From Desulfobacteraceae bacterium 4572_89 (GTDB taxonomy: Bacteria > Desulfobacterota > Desulfobacteria > Desulfobacterales > Desulfobacteraceae), in assembly GCA_002085465.1 (NCBI GenBank), contig NBML01000092.1:1-10787 (forward strand): a DNA stretch of 10,787 nt, read 5' to 3'. Positions 8,801 to 10,787 of this stretch are shown here, one piece after another (position 1 is the stretch's first letter; each line of letters begins with the position of its first letter). The position numbers and the translations under genes were made by a program. The notes under the pieces were generated by a model. That model saw only the letters and a list, made by a program, of their open reading frames with translations. It was not told the DNA's origin and made no database searches.

Positions 8801-8918
8801 TAAAATAATTTCTACCTTCGGTCTCGCTGATCACCTGGTCCAGTTTTTCGATTTGATCCCCGACATTGATATCCAGGGCCTTAGGATGTAGTTCACATGC
8901 ATTCTGAATGGTTTTCAT
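5853..8918 (-). CDS. DUF499 AAA+-type ATPase, anti-phage-associated (COG1483-like)
   Basis: A 1021-residue protein. Walker A (AMGGGKTHL) is at residues 73-81 and Walker B (ILILMDEMPPY) at 166-175, in the N-terminal P-loop domain. A long helical middle follows. The C-terminal third has Ig-like beta domains: one around residue 770 (PKIYYAEDG) and a chitobiase-like repeat with YTIDGSEP at 854-861 followed by YTDPIQL. Proteins of this family (DUF499, COG1483) are predicted ATPases that accompany DUF1156 methylases in defence clusters. They are thought to act on DNA, but no mechanism is established that I know of. Translation begins 8-10 nt after a GGCGGAG site, and the gene starts 45 bp after the regulator stop with no terminator between, so it is probably in the same transcript. 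The reading frame is intact with no missing motif. Confidence 0.92.
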   Translation of the reverse strand: MKTIQNACELHPKALDINVGDQIEKLDQVISETEGRNYFKKTFITEGMKTLLTKGMARLAGKSTDAIFHLKQAMGGGKTHLMVGFGLLAKDAELRQALVGSMLYQGDYTAAKIAAFNGRNNPGNYFWGELARQLGRESLFKEYWESGAKAPDEQAWLSLFDGETPILILMDEMPPYFHYYATQSLGQGTVADVATRAFSNMLTAAQKKKNVCIVVSDLEAAYDTGGKLIQRALNDASQELGRAEISITPVNLESNEIYDILRKRLFQKLPDKNEISEIAAAYGARLAEAAKAKTVERSAEALAEEIESTYPFHPSFKSIVALFKENEKFKQTRGLMELVSRLLKSVWENKEDVYLMGAQHFDLSIHDVREKLAEISSMRDVIAKDLWNSTDSAHAQIIDLNAGNNYAKQAGTLMLTASLSTAVNSIKGLSESEMLECLIDPVHQAGIYRAAFEELQKNAWYLHQTQEGRNYFDHQENLTKKLQGYADKAPQPKVDDLIRHRLNEMYKPTTKEAYGKVLPLPEMDEAQAALKTGRALLIISPDGKTPPGVVTKFFQDLVNKNNVLILTGDKSSIADIDKAARHVYAAGKADNEIQASHPQRKELDEKKAHYEQDFQATILAVFDKLLFPHNMKGEDILRHKALDLTYPASEPYNGEQQVIKTLIVDPIKLYTQIPENFDALKARAETLLFGGQDEVRKTDLLDKMKQNTRMPWMPVKGFDLLAIEAFQRGIWEDLGNGYYTKSPKPKTTEVIISADSEPDDQGKVRLKVDTANAGNTPKIYYAEDGEVSESSPQLKDNILVTQALQVQFLAVDPTGKNQTGDPTTWNNRLVIRNKFNKTTRTLELFVAPKGSIKYTIDGSEPRNGNAYTDPIQLVNEETSVYVFAECEGLDAKRTFTFAGVDDKDVPIKSEVPAVLYAPAPKRLDNSSKTYDGLKLAKEKGVQFEMVTLQVGSAPKTAHLSMGEMKLNAEFIEKELTHLQSLMSPDAPVVFSFKKAHFATGFDLEQFAKSLGIEIQQGEVEQ

Positions 8919-8963
8919 ATACAGCTCCGCCTATAGCAATTTAGGTAAACATGCCCTTCATTA

Positions 8964-9842
8964 TCACCTTGGTATGGTTCCTTCAATTTTGTTTGTCGAT
9001 ATTTTTTCCAACATCTGCCGCTGATTTTCTATTTGTTCCCGGTTTTTAAGAACGATTTGCTGTCTGATGGGATCATTTTTTTCATGGCCCTCTTCAAGGT
9101 TAAGCCTTTTGAGCATATAAAAAACAAAGGCCCCCCTGACTTCAAATTCAAGGGTGCCGTTGGTCATGCCGTAGTCCCGTTCAATACCTTTTCTTTGTTG
9201 TCCGGTGAATCCCGGATGGGGTTCAATACTAAAGGTGATATCGGTAAACCATTGAAAATCGTTTGAACAGTCAATGGGGTGAAGCTTGGACTCCCCGGTT
9301 TTGTATATCCTGCCCAGGTTAAAATCTTTGAATACACGGCTCTTGTGGCAAAACGCCCGAGTATGCCATCTAAATCCATCAAACCCAATGGCATGGGGAG
9401 TGATCCACCGCCAGCCCGGCCCCGGACCGCTCATGGACTGATATTCAACATGAACGGCATTGCCCTCTTTGATATTCCTAAGGATATATTTTAGAATATT
9501 TGGATCAATTTTACGCTGGATACATGGTGCATTATAAAATGAAGGCATGGCACCGCAGAAAAATTCATCCTGATCTGCATCACTTGTCAGCAGTCTTTTA
9601 AGGTAAGATTCACTGTCCGGAGAAATAAATACCGGCTTAAACCCTTCAGCAGCAACGTATTGCTTGGCCTTGTTGTCATAACGGATATTCTCGGGAGCCC
9701 TTTCAATATAGGCTTTAATGTCTTTTGTCGATTGGGGGATGGAAATATCAAAGTACCCGGTAAGGTCTTTTCTGCTAATTTTTCCCTCCCAATACAACCG
9801 GGTTTCTATAAATTCAATTCTCTGTCTTGTGCTCCAGCGCAT
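8964..9842 (-). CDS. WYL-domain transcriptional regulator (BrxR/CapW-like)
   Basis: A 292-residue protein. Residues ~1-65 form a winged helix-turn-helix (RQRIEFIETRLYWEGKISR, then STKDIKAYIE), the DNA-binding part. Residues ~121-185 match a WYL sensor domain, including VHVEYQSMSG, WRWITPHAIGFDGFRWHTRAF and FKDFNLGRI. A C-terminal segment (~215-290) fits the dimerisation extension of the BrxR/CapW group, the WYL repressors that control BREX and CBASS operons. An AAGGGA site lies 5 nt before the ATG. The gene heads the minus-strand defence operon and diverges from the CD-NTase gene across 184 bp. It is therefore likely to repress one or both directions until infection. Which ligand it senses cannot be read from the sequence. 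Confidence 0.88.
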   Translation of the reverse strand: MRWSTRQRIEFIETRLYWEGKISRKDLTGYFDISIPQSTKDIKAYIERAPENIRYDNKAKQYVAAEGFKPVFISPDSESYLKRLLTSDADQDEFFCGAMPSFYNAPCIQRKIDPNILKYILRNIKEGNAVHVEYQSMSGPGPGWRWITPHAIGFDGFRWHTRAFCHKSRVFKDFNLGRIYKTGESKLHPIDCSNDFQWFTDITFSIEPHPGFTGQQRKGIERDYGMTNGTLEFEVRGAFVFYMLKRLNLEEGHEKNDPIRQQIVLKNREQIENQRQMLEKISTNKIEGTIPR

Positions 9843-9885
9843 TTTTTCCCTTATAACTTTTTCTTATTTGTTTAAATGGGGCTAA

Positions 9886-9914
9886 TTTATCACAGAATAC
9901 TATTTCGGTGTAAG
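9886..9914 (-). promoter_or_regulatory. Possible weak sigma-70 promoter of the regulator/DUF499 operon
   Basis: On the minus strand CTTACA (9914-9909) and GATAAA (9891-9886) are 17 nt apart, each matching 4 of 6 consensus bases. The predicted start would lie about 35-40 nt before the regulator ATG. The region is A+T-rich, so chance matches are common. A second minus-strand TATAAT (9978-9973) overlaps the plus-strand -10 box but has no good -35 partner. Confidence 0.3.
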
Positions 9915-9952
9915 TTAAAAATAAAGAATTATTTTCTATTAATACATACATA

Positions 9953-9980
9953 TTGACATAAAAAGTATGCGTATTATAAT
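9953..9980 (+). promoter_or_regulatory. Full-consensus sigma-70 promoter of the CD-NTase gene
   Basis: TTGACA at 9953-9958 and TATAAT at 9975-9980 match consensus at 12 of 12 positions with a 16-nt spacer. The predicted start is near 9987, about 40 nt before the ATG at 10027. So strong a promoter on a gene for an alarm-nucleotide enzyme implies tight repression. CATAC (9945-9949) and GTATG (9965-9969) form short inverted arms around the -35 box and could be part of an operator. Confidence 0.75.
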
Positions 9981-9981
9981 T

Positions 9982-10002
9982 TTAACGTTAATTTAAATTA
10001 AC
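9982..10002. promoter_or_regulatory. Palindromic operator candidate at the CD-NTase transcription start
   Basis: A perfect 16-bp palindrome, GTTAATTTAAATTAAC, occupies 9987-10002. It overlaps a perfect 10-bp palindrome, TTAACGTTAA, at 9982-9991, giving three alternating TTAAC/GTTAA half-sites. They begin one base after the -10 box and cover the predicted start, the classic position for a repressor site. The neighbouring WYL protein is the obvious candidate binder. A+T-rich sequence makes palindromes more likely by chance, though a perfect 16-mer is still notable. Confidence 0.5.
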
Positions 10003-10026
10003 CAATATCAATCGGATGGATGTGAT

Positions 10027-10569
10027 ATGCCCAATTTGCAAAACGAGTTCATTGATTTTCACGATGTAATCAAACTGGGAACCTATAAAGAAGAAAAGGT
10101 CCTGCGGGATAAACGGGAGATCTTGATTAAAGAGCTGAAAAAGGGCCTGAAAGATGAAAAAATCCCTGGCACCGATAGAAAATTAATATTTTCGAATTTC
10201 GGCCAGGGGTCCTATGCCATGCACACCGGTATAATTCCTCCAGACAATGATTACGATATTGATGTTGGAGTTATTTTTGACATCATAAATCAAGAATATG
10301 GGTCTGTTAAGCTCAAAAAAATGATACGGGACACATTGACCCAGCATAACAGGACCGTTGTTATCCGCCGCCCCTGTGTCACGGTGAAATACTCTGACGG
10401 ATACCATGTGGATTTAGCTGTGTATGCATCCAATTCGGACGATTATCATATTGCCTGGGGAAAAGAGAACGCCGCTGATCCGACCTGGGAAAAATCAAAG
10501 CCCAAGGAACTCATCAAATGGGTTAAGGATATTTCAGACGATGCAGACAAAAGAAGGGCTTGGTTTTAA
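10027..10569 (+). CDS. Truncated CD-NTase (CBASS cyclic oligonucleotide synthase), N-terminal 180 codons
   Basis: The catalytic half of a CD-NTase, the enzyme that makes cyclic di- or trinucleotide second messengers in CBASS anti-phage signalling. Visible features are the nucleotide-binding GS of QGSYAMHTG at residues 61-62, the metal-binding DID at 77-79 (DYDIDVGVIFD) and the third acidic residue D129 in YHVDLAVYA. All three carboxylates of the active site are present. Family members usually run to about 300-400 residues with a helical C-terminal half. Here the frame stops at 180, shortly after PKELIKWVKDISDDADKRR, where homologues continue into that half. The break falls at ~10556, at the left edge of nested inverted repeats, and none of the three downstream frames resumes the family sequence within the window. 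The enzyme is probably inactive unless the rest is supplied elsewhere. No Cap2, Cap3 or effector gene is visible. A GGATGGA stretch 6 nt before the ATG is a modest ribosome binding site. Confidence 0.85.
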   Translation: MPNLQNEFIDFHDVIKLGTYKEEKVLRDKREILIKELKKGLKDEKIPGTDRKLIFSNFGQGSYAMHTGIIPPDNDYDIDVGVIFDIINQEYGSVKLKKMIRDTLTQHNRTVVIRRPCVTVKYSDGYHVDLAVYASNSDDYHIAWGKENAADPTWEKSKPKELIKWVKDISDDADKRRAWF

Positions 10570-10685
10570 CGTCGCCCACTGTGCTACAAAAAATGTAGAT
10601 CGTACTATAAGTCACTATTTATTCAGCGAATTAAGATCTACATTTTTTGGAGTTTCATTTTTTGGTCGGAATAATGACCAAGCCC
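10556..10685. repeat. 130-bp segment bounded by 9-bp inverted repeats at the CD-NTase break
   Basis: GGGCTTGGT (10556-10564) and its exact complement ACCAAGCCC (10677-10685) bound 130 bp. This segment also holds a 15-bp inverted repeat and a small hairpin, TTGGTC/GACCAA, at 10662-10667 and 10676-10681 with an 8-nt loop. The left arm starts exactly where CD-NTase homology ends. It could be a miniature inverted-repeat element, one end of a larger insertion, or a structured RNA. No target duplication can be identified, because CD-NTase sequence does not resume to the right. Confidence 0.45.
10587..10649. repeat. Perfect 15-bp inverted repeat with a 33-nt loop
   Basis: The left arm CAAAAAATGTAGATC (10587-10601) is perfectly complementary to 10635-10649. 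With an A-run on one side and a T-run on the other it has the form of a bidirectional terminator, but the G+C content of the stem is low and the loop is long, so termination would be weak. CTACA (10584-10588) and TGTAG (10594-10598) could form a smaller competing hairpin in the left arm. Confidence 0.6.
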
Positions 10686-10787
10686 ATTTTTGCTAATAAT
10701 ACAATCTGTATAACGCATTTCGTGGACATTATCCCGTAGTCAAACCCAGCTTTAAAATTTAACACCCACAACTCCAGGTATCCCGAA

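Noticed and set aside
10424..10696. 90-codon plus-strand frame crossing the CD-NTase break
   Set aside because: Its first part is out of frame with the clearly coding CD-NTase and its second part runs through the inverted repeats; I see no domain or ribosome binding site. A remnant reading from the junction onward cannot be fully excluded.
10690..10787. Known insertion-sequence end or att site
   Set aside because: I could not match the sequence to any IS terminus I know. The 7-bp direct repeat TATCCCG (10730-10736 and 10780-10786) is too short to support a call.

Overview
This looks like a bacterial defence island, probably from a Gram-negative proteobacterium or desulfobacterium. That guess rests on roughly 50% G+C, tightly packed genes and gene families typical of such islands; no taxonomic marker is present. 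I see no rRNA, tRNA, CRISPR array or recognisable transposase.

Layout. A minus-strand operon fills positions 9842 down to 1 and runs off the left edge. In transcription order it encodes: a WYL-domain regulator (9842-8964); a large DUF499 AAA+-type ATPase (8918-5853); a DUF3780 protein (5853-5284); a DUF1156 adenine-specific DNA methylase, now broken into an N-terminal part (5284-3329) and a C-terminal part (3402-2527); a DUF262 ParB/GmrSD-like protein (2513-1365); a DUF3696 ATPase (1372-272); and the start of an unrecognised protein (275 to the left edge). Stop/start overlaps (TAATG, ATGA) and gaps of at most 45 bp suggest one transcript. On the plus strand, diverging from the regulator, is a CD-NTase gene (10027-10569) of the kind that makes cyclic nucleotide alarms in CBASS immunity. 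It keeps its catalytic residues but is cut to 180 codons at a junction coinciding with the edge of nested inverted repeats (10556-10685). The last 218 bases (10570-10787) contain no gene I can support.

How the parts may work together. DUF499, DUF3780 and DUF1156 proteins recur together as a methylase-based anti-phage cluster, in which the methylase presumably marks self DNA and the ATPase acts in DNA sensing or translocation. The DUF262, DUF3696 and unknown genes follow in the same operon as a second ATPase/nuclease-like module. The WYL protein, of the type that represses BREX and CBASS operons (BrxR/CapW-like), lies between the operon and the CD-NTase. The divergent region carries a full-consensus sigma-70 promoter and a perfect 16-bp palindrome at the expected transcription start.

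Decay and mosaicism. The methylase has lost an internal segment after its DPPY motif and changed frame. The CD-NTase has lost its C-terminal half. The methylase stretch between motif I and DPPY, where the target-recognition domain is expected, is much richer in A+T than its flanks, as if exchanged by recombination. The island as it stands is therefore probably partly inactive, or has been rewired.
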